NCBI RefSeq assembly: GCF_001712795.1
Contig: NZ_KV757636.1
Coordinates: 43,690 to 107,689 of the forward strand
From: Nostoc sp. KVJ20
Lineage (GTDB): Bacteria > Cyanobacteriota > Cyanobacteriia > Cyanobacteriales > Nostocaceae
DNA length: 64,000 nucleotides
Direction: 5' to 3'
Shown: positions 16,133 through 25,696 of the stretch, piece after piece
Position numbering within the stretch: position 1 is the first letter of the stretch
Layout of the letters: every line of letters starts with the position of its first letter
Notes under the pieces: generated by a model
What the model was told of the DNA's origin: nothing
What the model saw: only the letters and a program-made list of their open reading frames with translations
Database searches by the model: none
Made by a program: the position numbers and the translations under genes

Positions 16133-17407
16133 TTGTCTCGTCGATATTTATTTACCTCCGAGTCAGTCACCGAAGGTCATCCAGATAAAATCTGCGATCA
16201 GATTTCTGATACCATTCTGGATGCCCTACTGACACAAGACCCCAGCAGCCGTGTTGCCGCTGAAGTAGTAGTTAATACTGGTTTAGTGCTAATCACTGGT
16301 GAAATAACCACCAAAGCCAACGTAAATTTCGTCAATCTCGCCCGCAAAAAAATTGCCGAAATTGGTTATACCAATGCCGACAATGGCTTTTCTGCTAACA
16401 GCACCAGTGTTTTGCTAGCTTTAGACGAACAATCACCCGATATTGCCCAAGGCGTTAACACCGCCCAAGAAACCCGTCAGCAAGATAGTGATGAACTATT
16501 CGATAAAATTGGTGCGGGCGATCAAGGTATAATGTTTGGCTTTGCCAGCAACGAAACACCAGAACTGATGCCCTTACCCATCAGTCTTGCTCACCGCATT
16601 GCTCGCCGATTGGCAGCAGTCCGCAAAACAGGTGAATTGTCATACCTGCGTCCTGACGGCAAAACCCAAGTAACTGTAGTCTACGAAGACGGACGCCCCG
16701 TAGGTATTGATACTATCCTGATTTCAACCCAGCATACAGCCAGTATTGGGGAAATAACGGATGAGGCGGCTGTACAAGCCAAAATTAAACAAGACCTCTG
16801 GTCAGCAGTGGTTGAACCTGTTTTTGGCGACATTGACGTTAAACCTAATCAGGAAACACGTTTTTTAGTCAACCCCACCGGCAAATTTGTCGTTGGTGGC
16901 CCTCAGGGAGATTCTGGTCTGACAGGACGGAAAATAATCGTTGATACCTACGGTGGTTATTCACGACATGGTGGCGGCGCTTTTTCCGGCAAAGACCCCA
17001 CGAAAGTAGACCGTTCTGCTGCTTATGCAGCTCGTTATGTGGCGAAAAATATTGTCGCCGCCGGGTTGGCAGAAAAAGTTGAAATCCAGCTATCTTATGC
17101 GATTGGCGTAGCGCGACCAACAAGTATCCTAGTTGATACCTTTGGCACTGGCAAAGTGGATGAAGAAATCTTACTAGAATTAATCAATCAGCACTTTGAA
17201 CTGCGTCCGGCGGGGATTATCCATACCTTCAACTTACGCAACTTACCAAGTGAACGAGGCGGACGTTTTTATCAGGACGTCGCGGCTTACGGTCATTTTG
17301 GGCGGGCTGATTTAGACTTGCCTTGGGAACAGACCGATAAAGCCGAATTGTTGAAGCAAGCAGCAAATGAGTCACTTTCGGCAGCAGTTGCTCAGGCACT
17401 AACCTAG
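16133..17407 (+). CDS. metK: S-adenosylmethionine synthetase
   Basis: MetK makes S-adenosylmethionine from methionine and ATP. The 424-residue protein starts at TTG 16133, supported by TAGGAGGAA about 8 bp upstream and by the family N-terminus (SRRYLFTSESVTEGHPDKIC). Catalytic signatures are GHPDKICDQISD, GAGDQGIMFGFA (ATP) and GGGAFSGKDPTKVDRSAAY (phosphate-binding, C-terminal region). The length is normal for the bacterial enzyme, with an Ala-rich end. The gene is monocistronic. A 260-bp A+T-rich leader precedes it, in which I see no SAM riboswitch fold that I can assign. Confidence 0.97.
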   Translation: MSRRYLFTSESVTEGHPDKICDQISDTILDALLTQDPSSRVAAEVVVNTGLVLITGEITTKANVNFVNLARKKIAEIGYTNADNGFSANSTSVLLALDEQSPDIAQGVNTAQETRQQDSDELFDKIGAGDQGIMFGFASNETPELMPLPISLAHRIARRLAAVRKTGELSYLRPDGKTQVTVVYEDGRPVGIDTILISTQHTASIGEITDEAAVQAKIKQDLWSAVVEPVFGDIDVKPNQETRFLVNPTGKFVVGGPQGDSGLTGRKIIVDTYGGYSRHGGGAFSGKDPTKVDRSAAYAARYVAKNIVAAGLAEKVEIQLSYAIGVARPTSILVDTFGTGKVDEEILLELINQHFELRPAGIIHTFNLRNLPSERGGRFYQDVAAYGHFGRADLDLPWEQTDKAELLKQAANESLSAAVAQALT

Positions 17408-17813
17408 ACTTATACGCTACTGCAAAAACTGAGTTTATCTACGTGAGGGTATAGGCAACTTGATAAGTTATGCATACCCTCATTTTTGCTATTCGCCTGA
17501 ATATTCATTCGCGTTTCGAGTCTTTCAAAAAGCCAATTCTTCTAATAAAAAAGCTGAAAGCTGATTTTAGCAGAGCTTTTCAGAACATATTGTACTTTTT
17601 TAAGTGAATATCGGCTCAATCCGAAATCCCAATAAGAAACCCCCTCCGCCTTCGTCATAAGAAAATAATTACAAGGCAGAGGGGTTTCATTTATCTTAAT
17701 ATTTTTGTAGAGGCAGATTTTAGGGATTAATGCTGGCAAAAAACCAGTTCCTTTGATTTAAAACCCGCAAAAACCTATGTTGTGTTTATTTTAACCTGCC
17801 AACTTAGTTGAGC
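17408..17813. other. Convergent gap with hairpin terminator (17636-17688)
   Basis: metK and the pentapeptide gene converge on this 406-bp gap. A long hairpin pairs GAAACCCCCTCCGCCTT (17636-17652) with AAGGCAGAGGGGTTTC (17673-17688), with a bulge, flanked by A-rich and T-rich tracts. It would act as a terminator for both strands. The rest is A+T-rich sequence with no gene. Confidence 0.7.
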
Positions 17814-18269
17814 CTAGTCCCAATCGGGAATTTCGGCATCTTCTCCACCAATCCCGATTCCAGTGTTAAATATTTCGGCATCAGTGAGATTGAGATCATT
17901 CATTGATGCTTTATACACATTAGAATCGTGAATCGTAGCGCGAGTAAAATTTACTCCGTTAAGATTTGTTTGCTTCAAATTCACATTGGTTACATAAGCG
18001 GATGTTAGATTAGCACCTGCCAAGTTTGCACCAGTTAAGTCAGCACCTTCGAGGTTGGCTCCTACAAGATTGGCTCCTTGGAGCTTCGAGCCTCTCAAGT
18101 CAGCACCAATTAGATGAGCGCCACTGAGGTTAGCTCCTGATAGATCACACTGGATACATTCCCCAGTTGAAAGCAGCTTTTGTAAGTCCTGCGGATTCTC
18201 GGCTCTAACCGAGCTAGTGAAAAATAGGGGAGTTGCTAAGGCCATGGCCGCTAATAGCTGGAGTTTCAT
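17814..18269 (-). CDS. Exported pentapeptide-repeat protein
   Basis: The 151-residue protein has a signal peptide (MKLQLLAAMALATPLFF, cleaved near residue 23). About twelve A(D/N)Lxx pentapeptides follow from residue 40 (CDLSGANLSGAHLIGADLRG onward), predicting a short right-handed quadrilateral beta-helix. A Cys pair (GECIQCDL) at the start of the repeats is common in cyanobacterial lumenal members. The protein is probably periplasmic or in the thylakoid lumen. The function of such proteins is unknown. It is monocistronic, with 283 bp of A+T-rich sequence before the next upstream gene on the same strand. Confidence 0.88.
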   Translation of the reverse strand: MKLQLLAAMALATPLFFTSSVRAENPQDLQKLLSTGECIQCDLSGANLSGAHLIGADLRGSKLQGANLVGANLEGADLTGANLAGANLTSAYVTNVNLKQTNLNGVNFTRATIHDSNVYKASMNDLNLTDAEIFNTGIGIGGEDAEIPDWD

Positions 18270-18552
18270 AATTTTCCCCCTTAAATAATCAAGTTGCGTC
18301 CGTTCTGTCCCTCACAATTCTATTATCTCACTAAATTTCGTAAGGTCAATCTATCTCCTGATAACTTAGTTGTGATATGAAACAAGAATAAAAATAATGT
18401 CACAAATGCCATTGATTCTGATTTTGGTGATTTTTAGCCGATAATTCGGCAAAAATTGCCAGTATTAAATCACTATTAAATCTTTTTAAAAGCTTGTACA
18501 ATTCGTCATAAAGCTGATTTGATAAGTATTTATACTCGATGAATTATATAAT

Positions 18553-19425
18553 TTAGCTTAAGTCTTCAGATAGAAATTCTCGCATATACTGATTAACCAA
18601 TTCAGGCTGTTCTTGCTGTACCCAATGACCACAATTGGGAATGTACTTAATTTGAAAATCCCTGACATAGGCTGCGGTGTCGTAGGTTAGTTCCTTGCCA
18701 AGTGCGGTGTCATTCTCTCCCCAAATCATCAGTGTTGGCACTTCCAAAATACCCCAATTTGAATTTAGTATTCTTTGTTGAAAAACATTGCGGTAGTAGT
18801 TTAACATTGCTGTCAGGGCACCGCGTTTTGCAGCAGCATCTTTATATGCGTCAATATCCGCTTTAGTAAAAGCACTCTTGTTAACTGCTGTACCTTTAAA
18901 AATTGTTTCAATTGCTTGGTAGTCTGAAGATTGTAAGAATACTTCTGGTATCCACGGTAGTTGGAAGAGGAAGATGTAGTAACTACGCTGCAACTGTTGG
19001 AGAGTGCGTAAGCCTTGACTAAATTTGGCAGGATGAGGCAGGTTAAGGATAATTAATCGCTCTACCATTTCGGGGTAAGTATATGCAAAAGCCCAAGCGA
19101 TCGCACCACCCCAATCATGTCCAACTAAAACACATTTTTGGTATCCTAATCCTTTAATTACTCCCTCAACATCTTTGATAAATTCATCCATTACATAAGC
19201 TGATTGCTCGTTTGGTTTATCACTATCGTTGTAACCACGTAAATCAATGGCGACGACTTTAAAATCTTGGGCAAACTCTGGTATTTGATGCCGCCAAGAG
19301 TACCAAAATTCAGGAAATCCGTGCAGCATCAACATTAAAGGGCCTTCACCTTGGGTAACGTAGTGTAGTTTTACCCCATTGCTAGTTATATATTCGTGTT
19401 TCCAAGAACTTTCTATTAGAGACAT
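18553..19425 (-). CDS. Alpha/beta hydrolase, epoxide-hydrolase-like
   Basis: The 290-residue protein (ATG 19425; an in-frame GTG 30 bp upstream is less likely) has the alpha/beta hydrolase core. HGFPEFWYSWRHQ is the oxyanion region, VLVGHDWGGAIAW has an Asp nucleophile, WGENDTAL is the acid region, and NCGHWVQQEQPE holds the catalytic His. The Asp nucleophile and the H-G-F-P motif point to soluble epoxide hydrolases or haloalkane dehalogenases, not esterases. No signal peptide is seen. It lies divergent to the DUF1206 gene, with about 200 bp between starts. The physiological substrate is unknown. Confidence 0.88.
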   Translation of the reverse strand: MSLIESSWKHEYITSNGVKLHYVTQGEGPLMLMLHGFPEFWYSWRHQIPEFAQDFKVVAIDLRGYNDSDKPNEQSAYVMDEFIKDVEGVIKGLGYQKCVLVGHDWGGAIAWAFAYTYPEMVERLIILNLPHPAKFSQGLRTLQQLQRSYYIFLFQLPWIPEVFLQSSDYQAIETIFKGTAVNKSAFTKADIDAYKDAAAKRGALTAMLNYYRNVFQQRILNSNWGILEVPTLMIWGENDTALGKELTYDTAAYVRDFQIKYIPNCGHWVQQEQPELVNQYMREFLSEDLS

Positions 19426-19631
19426 AATTAATACAAATTCAGCATTAAAAAACACTAAATAATAATACTGTATTTAAAAATTGTAATATTCTTCTGAGCA
19501 GTCTCACATCTATTAAAAGACAGTATTACGATAGTGATTTTTTGCAAAAAGTTAGACAATTTGCCCTGAGATAGATGTGAATCATAGGTAAATTTTGGTA
19601 GAAGTAGATATAATAATTCTCCCCAACTACC

Positions 19632-20450
19632 ATGACACAACAGTTGACAAACCATGCTTCATTGTGGATTGAGCGGCTGGGACGATTTGGCTATGTTTCC
19701 AAGGGAGTCGTTTACGGTATAGTTGGACTACTGGCGGCACAGGTGGCTTTTGGCACGGGTGGTAAAACAACTGATACTCAAGGCGCTCTCCAAACAATCG
19801 TCAACCAGCCATTTGGTAAATTTTTGCTGGCTTTAGTTGCAATCGGCTTGATTGGTTACGTAATCTGGCGTTTTGTACAGGCAATTAAAGACCCAGAAAA
19901 TAAAGGTAATGATGCCAAAGGTTTGGCAGTGCGAATTGGTTACGCAGTTAATGGCTTGATTTATGCAAGTTTAGCCTTAAGTGCTGTGCAAATCGTTATG
20001 GGTACAGGTAGCGCTAAAAATAGTAGTGATTCTACTGAAGATTCGACAGCACGTTTGCTTTCTCAACCCTTTGGTCAATGGTTAGTTGGAACTGCGGGGG
20101 CATTTGTAATTGCTCTAGGTTTCTATCAGTTTTATCAAGCTTTTAGTGGCAAATTTCGTAAAGAACTCAATTTAACTGAGTTAAGCAACACAGAAGCCCA
20201 ATGGGTAATGAGGATTGCCAGATTTGGTTTAGCGGCACGGGGTATAGTATTTTGTATTATCGGTTGGTTTTTAATCGAAGCAGCAAGACAGTCGAACGCC
20301 GCTACTGCCGAAGGTTTGGATGAAGTATTACAGACGCTAGCGCAACAGCCGAATGGAGCATGGCTTTTGGGTATTGTGGCGTTAGGTTTGGTTGCCTATG
20401 GAATTTACACAATAATACAAGCGCGGTATCGTCGGCTAGTCAATGTTTAG
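19632..20450 (+). CDS. DUF1206 family integral membrane protein
   Basis: The 272-residue protein contains three tandem DUF1206 units, at about residues 14-85, 97-170 and 190-265. Each has a R-x-G-(Y/L)-x-(S/A)-(K/R)-G-x-V-(Y/F) start, a paired membrane helix and a PFGK/PFGQ/PNGA turn. Six membrane helices are expected. Proteins of this family are widespread in cyanobacteria and actinobacteria without a known function. It stands upstream of the glycoside-hydrolase-like gene by 33 bp on the same strand, so they are probably co-transcribed. Confidence 0.88.
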   Translation: MTQQLTNHASLWIERLGRFGYVSKGVVYGIVGLLAAQVAFGTGGKTTDTQGALQTIVNQPFGKFLLALVAIGLIGYVIWRFVQAIKDPENKGNDAKGLAVRIGYAVNGLIYASLALSAVQIVMGTGSAKNSSDSTEDSTARLLSQPFGQWLVGTAGAFVIALGFYQFYQAFSGKFRKELNLTELSNTEAQWVMRIARFGLAARGIVFCIIGWFLIEAARQSNAATAEGLDEVLQTLAQQPNGAWLLGIVALGLVAYGIYTIIQARYRRLVNV

Positions 20451-20483
20451 ATGGTGCAGTAGCGAGAATTTTAATTTATAGAA

Positions 20484-21638
20484 ATGGCAATAATCGAAAC
20501 TCGTGGTATCTGGCTGACCACTACTGATAGTAAAGTTCTCAGGTCAAAAGAACGCATTGCCAAGGCGATGGATTTCCTCGCCGAGACGGGATTTAATGTG
20601 GTGTTTCCCGTTGTTTGGAACAAGGCAGTAACTTTATATCCTAGTCAAACAATGCGGCAGACTTTTGGAGTCGAAATTGACCCGCTATCTGTAGGTCGTG
20701 ACCCCTTAGAAGAGTTAGTGATTGAGGCGCGGCGAGTTGGGTTGAAAGTTATTCCTTGGTTTGAATATGGCTTTGCCAGTTCTTACAATTTGAATGGTGG
20801 TTTACTTTTACAGAAAAAACCGGAATGGTCTGCGCGTGATTGTAATGGTAACTTACTGAAGAAAAATGGCTTTGAGTGGTTGAATGCACTCGACCCTCAA
20901 GTGCAGGAATTTTTATTGAACTTGGTGCTAGAAGTTACGAATAATTACGATGTCGATGGTGTCCAAGGTGACGATCGCTTCCCAGCATTCCCCTCTGAAG
21001 GTGGCTATGATGAGGGAACTGTCACCCGCTATCGCCAACAATTTAATTGCAATCCGCCACAAAATTCCAAGGATAGGCAATGGTTACAGTGGCGTGCAGA
21101 TATTCTGACTAACTTCTTGGCGCGTCTCTACCAGGAAGTGAAAGCAGTGAATCCTAACTTGCTAGTAGCGATCGCACCTAATATCCATGATTGGGCATTT
21201 CAGGAATATCTGCAAGACTCGCCCGCATGGCTGAAGCGGGGAATAGTTGATATGATTCAGCCGCAGATTTATCGTCGTGACTTTAGAAGTTATTCTGCGA
21301 TCGCTGATAAACTAGTAAACCAGCAGTTCACAGATGCGACACTGCCGAAGTTAGCGCCGGGAATACTGATGAAACTTGGCTCTTACTGCATTAGTCCAGA
21401 ATATCTTGTGCAGGCAATTGAATACAATCGCCAACTGGGCATTCAAGGAGAAGTATTCTTTTTTTACGAGGGTTTACGCGAAAATAATAATACCCTAGCT
21501 AAAGTTTTGCGAAATGGGCCTTATGCTAAATCTGCATCATTTCCCACTCTGTCAGATTTGAGTGCGGGTGGTGTGAGTCACAAGAAAACATCTTCTATTT
21601 GGCCAGGGTTGCAAAGGGTGTTAAAAAAGATTTTTTAA
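20484..21638 (+). CDS. Glycoside hydrolase family 10-like (DUF187/GHL10) protein
   Basis: The 384-residue protein begins ETRGIWLTTTDSKVL and has the TIM-barrel motifs of the GHL10/DUF187 family: GFNVVFPVVWNKA, LKVIPWFEYGFA, NNYDVDGVQGDDRFPAFP and VDMIQPQIYRRDF. Members are predicted to cleave glycans, possibly of the cell envelope. Many have signal peptides, but none is visible here, so the location is unclear. A 12-bp gap separates it from the DUF2358 gene. The three genes from 19632 to 22070 are likely one transcription unit. Confidence 0.85.
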   Translation: MAIIETRGIWLTTTDSKVLRSKERIAKAMDFLAETGFNVVFPVVWNKAVTLYPSQTMRQTFGVEIDPLSVGRDPLEELVIEARRVGLKVIPWFEYGFASSYNLNGGLLLQKKPEWSARDCNGNLLKKNGFEWLNALDPQVQEFLLNLVLEVTNNYDVDGVQGDDRFPAFPSEGGYDEGTVTRYRQQFNCNPPQNSKDRQWLQWRADILTNFLARLYQEVKAVNPNLLVAIAPNIHDWAFQEYLQDSPAWLKRGIVDMIQPQIYRRDFRSYSAIADKLVNQQFTDATLPKLAPGILMKLGSYCISPEYLVQAIEYNRQLGIQGEVFFFYEGLRENNNTLAKVLRNGPYAKSASFPTLSDLSAGGVSHKKTSSIWPGLQRVLKKIF

Positions 21639-21650
21639 GGGAAAAGGCTC

Positions 21651-22070
21651 GTGGAATCTCAATTTTCGGTGGAACATGTAATTAAGACTTTAAAAGAGGA
21701 TTTACCGACACTTTTTGAAAAAGATATCTCATATCAAATTTATACACAGGATATCTATTTTAAAGATCCGGTGAATACATTCAAATACAAATTTAACTAT
21801 CGGATTATATTTTGGACTTTGCGATTTCACGCTCGGCTATTTTTTACCCAAATTTACTTTGATGTCCATGAGGTTTATCAGTCAGCCGAAGACACGATTT
21901 TAGCAAAGTGGACAGTGCGGGGAGTGTTGCGGGTTCCTTGGAAAGCTGGTTTGCTTTTTAATGGGTACTCAACGTATAAATTCAACCAAGACAATTTGAT
22001 ATACGAGCATATAGACACTTGGGATAGAAAACCAGGGGAGATTTTACGGCAGTTTTGGCAAAGGGGATAA
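21651..22070 (+). CDS. DUF2358 family protein (SnoaL/NTF2-like fold)
   Basis: The 139-residue protein starts at GTG 21651, with AAGG upstream. It has VIKTLKEDLPTLFEKDISY, YFKDPVNTFKYKFNYR, WTVRGVLRVPWKAG and a Y-E-H-I-D-T-W-D end, which together match DUF2358. This family has a cone-shaped NTF2-like fold and is shared by cyanobacteria and chloroplasts. Its role is not established. It follows the GHL10 gene by 12 bp, so it is probably co-expressed with it. Confidence 0.85.
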   Translation: MESQFSVEHVIKTLKEDLPTLFEKDISYQIYTQDIYFKDPVNTFKYKFNYRIIFWTLRFHARLFFTQIYFDVHEVYQSAEDTILAKWTVRGVLRVPWKAGLLFNGYSTYKFNQDNLIYEHIDTWDRKPGEILRQFWQRG

Positions 22071-22141
22071 AACCTATAGGATAGCCATTTATGGTATAGA
22101 AATGTATAGAAACTTGTAAAAATATAAAATATAGTTGTTAA

Positions 22142-22909
22142 ATGCACACATTTCTAGCTTCTTCCTCAATGCAGCTGTCCGCACCACCAAATCACTTGCA
22201 GCCTATGAAGATTGTCGCACTGGGGGACAGCTTAATTTATGGATTCGGTGATCCGGAAAAAGGAGGCTGGATTGAGCAACTACGGCGGTGGTGGATGTTG
22301 CCGGATAGTGACGGTCATATTCTTTATAATTTAGGGGTAAGAGGCGATCGCACGCAACAAGTAGCACAAAGGCTAGAAGTTGAATTTCGCCACCGGGGTG
22401 AACTGCGAAATCGTGTTCCCGACTTGATTATTTTATCAGTAGGCGTGAATGACTCAGCGCGGTTGGCGCGTCCCGATGGTCGAAGTTACACAGACTTTAC
22501 ATTGTTTGAAAAGGAAATTGCTTCTCTGCTAGATTTAGCACAGCAACTCTGTCCTGTGTTATTTGTGGGCATGGTGCCAGTGAATGAAGCCAAGATGCCA
22601 TTTTTAGATTGTTTTTACTATAATCATGCCGACCAGTACCGTTACAAAGAAGCAACTCGAATTGCTTGTACAAAACGGCAGATTCCCTATTTAGATATTT
22701 TTGAGCAATGGATGGAACGTGGTGAAACTTGGCGGCTCAAACGCTTGAGTGAAGATGGACTTCATCCCAATACAATAGGTTATCAAGCTTTGTTAGAGGA
22801 TGTAATAAATTGGGATGCCATGCCTTCTCTACGAGACGCTACTCGAAAAGTGGGTTTTGCCAACGCAGTTCACCATTCTCAATTTGATTATCACCTGAAA
22901 CCATCCTAA
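22142..22909 (+). CDS. SGNH/GDSL-family hydrolase
   Basis: The 255-residue protein carries all four SGNH blocks: IVALGDSLIYGFGD (Ser), GVRGDRTQQ (Gly), LSVGVNDSARL (Asn) and LSEDGLHPNTIGYQ (Asp/His). It is therefore an esterase or lipase-type hydrolase acting on esters or acylated polymers. The start is uncertain. ATG 22142 gives a short extra N-terminus, while ATG 22169 or 22205 would start nearer the first block; none has a strong ribosome site. There is no clear signal peptide. It is separated from the DUF2358 gene by 71 bp. Confidence 0.88.
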   Translation: MHTFLASSSMQLSAPPNHLQPMKIVALGDSLIYGFGDPEKGGWIEQLRRWWMLPDSDGHILYNLGVRGDRTQQVAQRLEVEFRHRGELRNRVPDLIILSVGVNDSARLARPDGRSYTDFTLFEKEIASLLDLAQQLCPVLFVGMVPVNEAKMPFLDCFYYNHADQYRYKEATRIACTKRQIPYLDIFEQWMERGETWRLKRLSEDGLHPNTIGYQALLEDVINWDAMPSLRDATRKVGFANAVHHSQFDYHLKPS

Positions 22910-23087
22910 TAATGATAGATGTGTTGGTGCTTTGAGGCTAGTCCAGATTCTCATATTTGCCATCATGGCAAAAGCACCACAATCTTCCGAAATTTTTAAT
23001 GAAAGCCAATCTAACATCCATTTATAAAAACTCCAACTTCTCTCTTTTTTATAACTCCCAACTCCCAACTTCCAACTCAGCACTCCT

Positions 23088-23522
23088 ATGACACCAACTT
23101 TATTTGGTCGCTGGCAAACTCGATTATTATTACTTGCAACTGTAGGTGTACTTGTATCTTTGCCTTTTGTAATGGGTTGGATTGGGCCTGGTGCTAACTC
23201 GGTTTATTTTTGGATACTTGCTTATGTCGCCATCTTTGGCATAGGTTGGGATGTGCTTTATGACTATCTGCAAAAATCACGCTGGGATAGAGATTGGCCC
23301 GCAGTTTATCAACTCTTAGCTGGTATATGGGAATTAGTATTTGTGTTTTGTGGAGTCAAGCTGTTTGGCTTTTTACCAATACCTTTACCGAAAGAGGAAC
23401 TGTCGCCAGGAGCTTTTTTACTGCACTATAGCATCGTGTGGTTAGCAGTGTTTATTACTTCCCAAAGCTTAATGCGAATTATCTTTCCCCGTTGGCGTTT
23501 CCGGGGTGGAGAATGGTTGTAA
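23088..23522 (+). CDS. Conserved cyanobacterial membrane protein, function unknown
   Basis: The 144-residue protein has about four hydrophobic helices (residues 12-32, 38-58, 75-95 and 108-130). It contains a conserved-looking FGIGWDVLYDYLQKSRWDRDWP stretch between helices two and three, with charged W-D-R-D-W-P. I recognise the type from cyanobacterial genomes but no function. The gene follows a heptamer-rich stretch (CTCCCAA/CTTCCAA repeats, 23040-23080). No Shine-Dalgarno sequence is clear before ATG 23088. Confidence 0.7.
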   Translation: MTPTLFGRWQTRLLLLATVGVLVSLPFVMGWIGPGANSVYFWILAYVAIFGIGWDVLYDYLQKSRWDRDWPAVYQLLAGIWELVFVFCGVKLFGFLPIPLPKEELSPGAFLLHYSIVWLAVFITSQSLMRIIFPRWRFRGGEWL

Positions 23523-24080
23523 TAAATTAGATACTCGAAACTAATTTAATCATAAATTATAGCAATTTCAGGTAAACCATAGTGTAGGGACATATATATG
23601 TGCGTCTCTACATCAGATTGCAATACCTGTCGGGTTTTGGGGAAAAGGGTAAGGGGAAAGGGGAAAGGGGAAAGAAAAAACCTTTAACCTTTAACCTTTA
23701 CCCTTTAAACTTTTCCCAAAACCCAATTCCGAGTTCAAAATGCTTATTCGAGCAGTATTGCATCAGATTGTGGTTCAAATAGATGAAAAAGTTTATAAAT
23801 CGCAATTTAACAAATCATAAAAAATCATATATGGCGGTTTTAGTTTGGATGCAATATGTTGTATTGACGTACAGTTGTGTGTGTTCTTAAGAACAACATG
23901 ACAATTACTACAACTTTGGAAACCAAAGCAACGCATTGCTTCTTGTATCTCATCAAATTAAAAACAGCTATCTTCTGTTCCAAAATTGGGACTTTTGTTG
24001 ATGTATTAATGAGAAAAAAAGGACAAGTTTTGGAGTCTGGAGAGATTGTTCAATGCAGAGACGCAAATTAAAGAGGTGCA
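23523..24080. repeat. Intergenic region with purine-rich repeats and imperfect hairpin
   Basis: A run of GGGAAAG-type units (about 23639-23675) faces CCTTTAA-type units (23681-23718), so the strand can fold into a long imperfect hairpin. The remainder is A+T-rich. A 57-codon frame from ATG 23898 to 24071 ends just before the antiporter, but it has low-complexity, non-conserved-looking composition and I do not accept it as a gene. The promoter of the antiporter gene presumably lies in the last 200 bp. Confidence 0.6.
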
Positions 24081-25370
24081 ATGTCAAATTTTGATCTGGT
24101 TATTCAGCTATTTCTGCAACTCACTGTTATTTTAGTCACTTGTCGCATTGTTACGATTTTAGGACGCCGCTATCTTGGTCAAACCGATGTTGTTTGCGAA
24201 ATGATTGCAGGTGTCATGCTAGGGCCATCTCTTTTAGGATTGATTGCACCAGATTTTCAGCAATGGCTATTTCCTAAGCTTCCCATCATTACAGCTTTAG
24301 GAGACAAGATACCCAATCCATCAATGTCGATTTTATATGCTATCAGCCAAATTGGGTTGGCAATTTATATGTTTTTGATTGGTTTAGAGTTCAACACCAA
24401 ACTCTTAAAACATCATATCAAAAGTGCAAGCTTGCTATCTGCGGCTGGAATTATTACTCCTTTTATTTTAGGAGCGATCGCATCTTTTTGGTTTTATCAC
24501 AATGGCAATTTCTTTCAACCAAAAGTTACAGCTTGGTCAGCCGCATTGTATCTAGGTGCGTCGATGACAATTACGGCTTTTCCGATGTTAGCTCGCATTC
24601 TTTACGAACGCGGTCTTGCACAAACCCGGTTTGGGACTTTGGCTTTAGGTGCAGCATCAGTAGATGATGCAGTTGCTTGGTGTTTGCTAGCGATCGTCCT
24701 TGCTAGCGTGAAAAATTCTCTGAGCATTGCCATATTAGCAATTGGTGGTGGCATTTGCTACGTGCTATTTGCAATTTTTGTCGGACAACCTCTACTGAGA
24801 GCATTCACACGCATGACAAAACGCGATGCAGGTGTGAACAGACAAACCTTGACCTTGATGTTGATAATTTTGATGTTTTGTGCGTGGTTTACCGATGTCA
24901 CAGGCATCTATGCAATATTTGGTGCTTTTGTGCTGGGAGCGGTGACACCACGCGGAGAATTTGCCCAACAGATTCGCCAATATACAGAGTTTATCACTAC
25001 TTCTTTTCTGTTACCGATATTTTTCGTTTTCTCTGGATTGAACACTCAAATTGGACTGGTAAATACACCGACTTTGTGGGGAATTACGTTCTTAATTATT
25101 GCGATCGCAATTCTCGGTAAAGGCATTGCTTGTATGTTGGCTGCAAAATTGGCTGGCGAAAATTGGCGGGAATCAGCAACTATCGGCGCTCTGATGAATG
25201 CTCGTGGTTTGATGGAATTAATCATCCTCAATATTGGTCTGGAGCAAGGGATAATTACCCCCACTTTATTCACGATTATGGTGATTATGGCAGTCATTAC
25301 TACCCTGATGGCATCACCGCTCGTTGCTTTTTTGTTACATAATACAAGCTACGATAAATCTTCCGCTTAA
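24081..25370 (+). CDS. Cation:proton antiporter, CPA2 (Kef/NapA type), membrane domain only
   Basis: The 429-residue protein has about twelve membrane helices. It shows CPA2 motifs: VCEMIAGVMLGPSLLGLIAP in the first repeat, YLGASMTITAFPMLARIL, and GAASVDDAVAWCLLAIVLA with the tandem Asp pair that binds Na+ and H+. The C-terminus ends soon after the last helix, so no regulatory KTN or USP domain is present. A GAGGTG site precedes ATG 24081. It exchanges monovalent cations for protons across the plasma or thylakoid membrane. A longer relative is encoded 326 bp downstream. Confidence 0.92.
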   Translation: MSNFDLVIQLFLQLTVILVTCRIVTILGRRYLGQTDVVCEMIAGVMLGPSLLGLIAPDFQQWLFPKLPIITALGDKIPNPSMSILYAISQIGLAIYMFLIGLEFNTKLLKHHIKSASLLSAAGIITPFILGAIASFWFYHNGNFFQPKVTAWSAALYLGASMTITAFPMLARILYERGLAQTRFGTLALGAASVDDAVAWCLLAIVLASVKNSLSIAILAIGGGICYVLFAIFVGQPLLRAFTRMTKRDAGVNRQTLTLMLIILMFCAWFTDVTGIYAIFGAFVLGAVTPRGEFAQQIRQYTEFITTSFLLPIFFVFSGLNTQIGLVNTPTLWGITFLIIAIAILGKGIACMLAAKLAGENWRESATIGALMNARGLMELIILNIGLEQGIITPTLFTIMVIMAVITTLMASPLVAFLLHNTSYDKSSA

Positions 25371-25696
25371 GCAGATTCAAATATAAAATTAGTTACCTAG
25401 TATTTGGGTAAAATTATCTGCTTTCAACTTCATTATCACCGCTATTTTGTTTGTAGTTGCGTTTAAGCGCTACTACAAACTGACTAACTATTACTTAATT
25501 TTTTTAATGCCGATAATTAGAGATTTAGCTGCGAAAATCATCATAATTCTTGTTTCCTGCCTACTACTGCATCGTAACAGCAATTGACATAACAACAAAA
25601 CACAAATTACTCTTGGTTTGATCTAACGAACTTGACATTTTCCAGTCTTTTAAAGAATCATCTGATAGAAACCAGATAGTTAATTGTGAGGAAACC
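25371..25696. other. Gap between antiporters with 9+3-bp inverted repeat (25449-25480)
   Basis: GTTTGTAGT (25449-25457) pairs with ACTACAAAC (25472-25480), with an inner GCG/CGC extension around TTTAAG. It could end the upstream antiporter transcript, although the nearest T run lies 20 bases later. A GTGAGGAAACC site immediately before ATG 25697 serves the next gene. No coding frame is credible. Confidence 0.6.

Noticed and set aside
23898..24071. 57-codon frame just before the first antiporter
   Set aside because: The composition is unlike a conserved protein and there is no ribosome site or recognisable motif. It could be a leader peptide, but the evidence is too weak.
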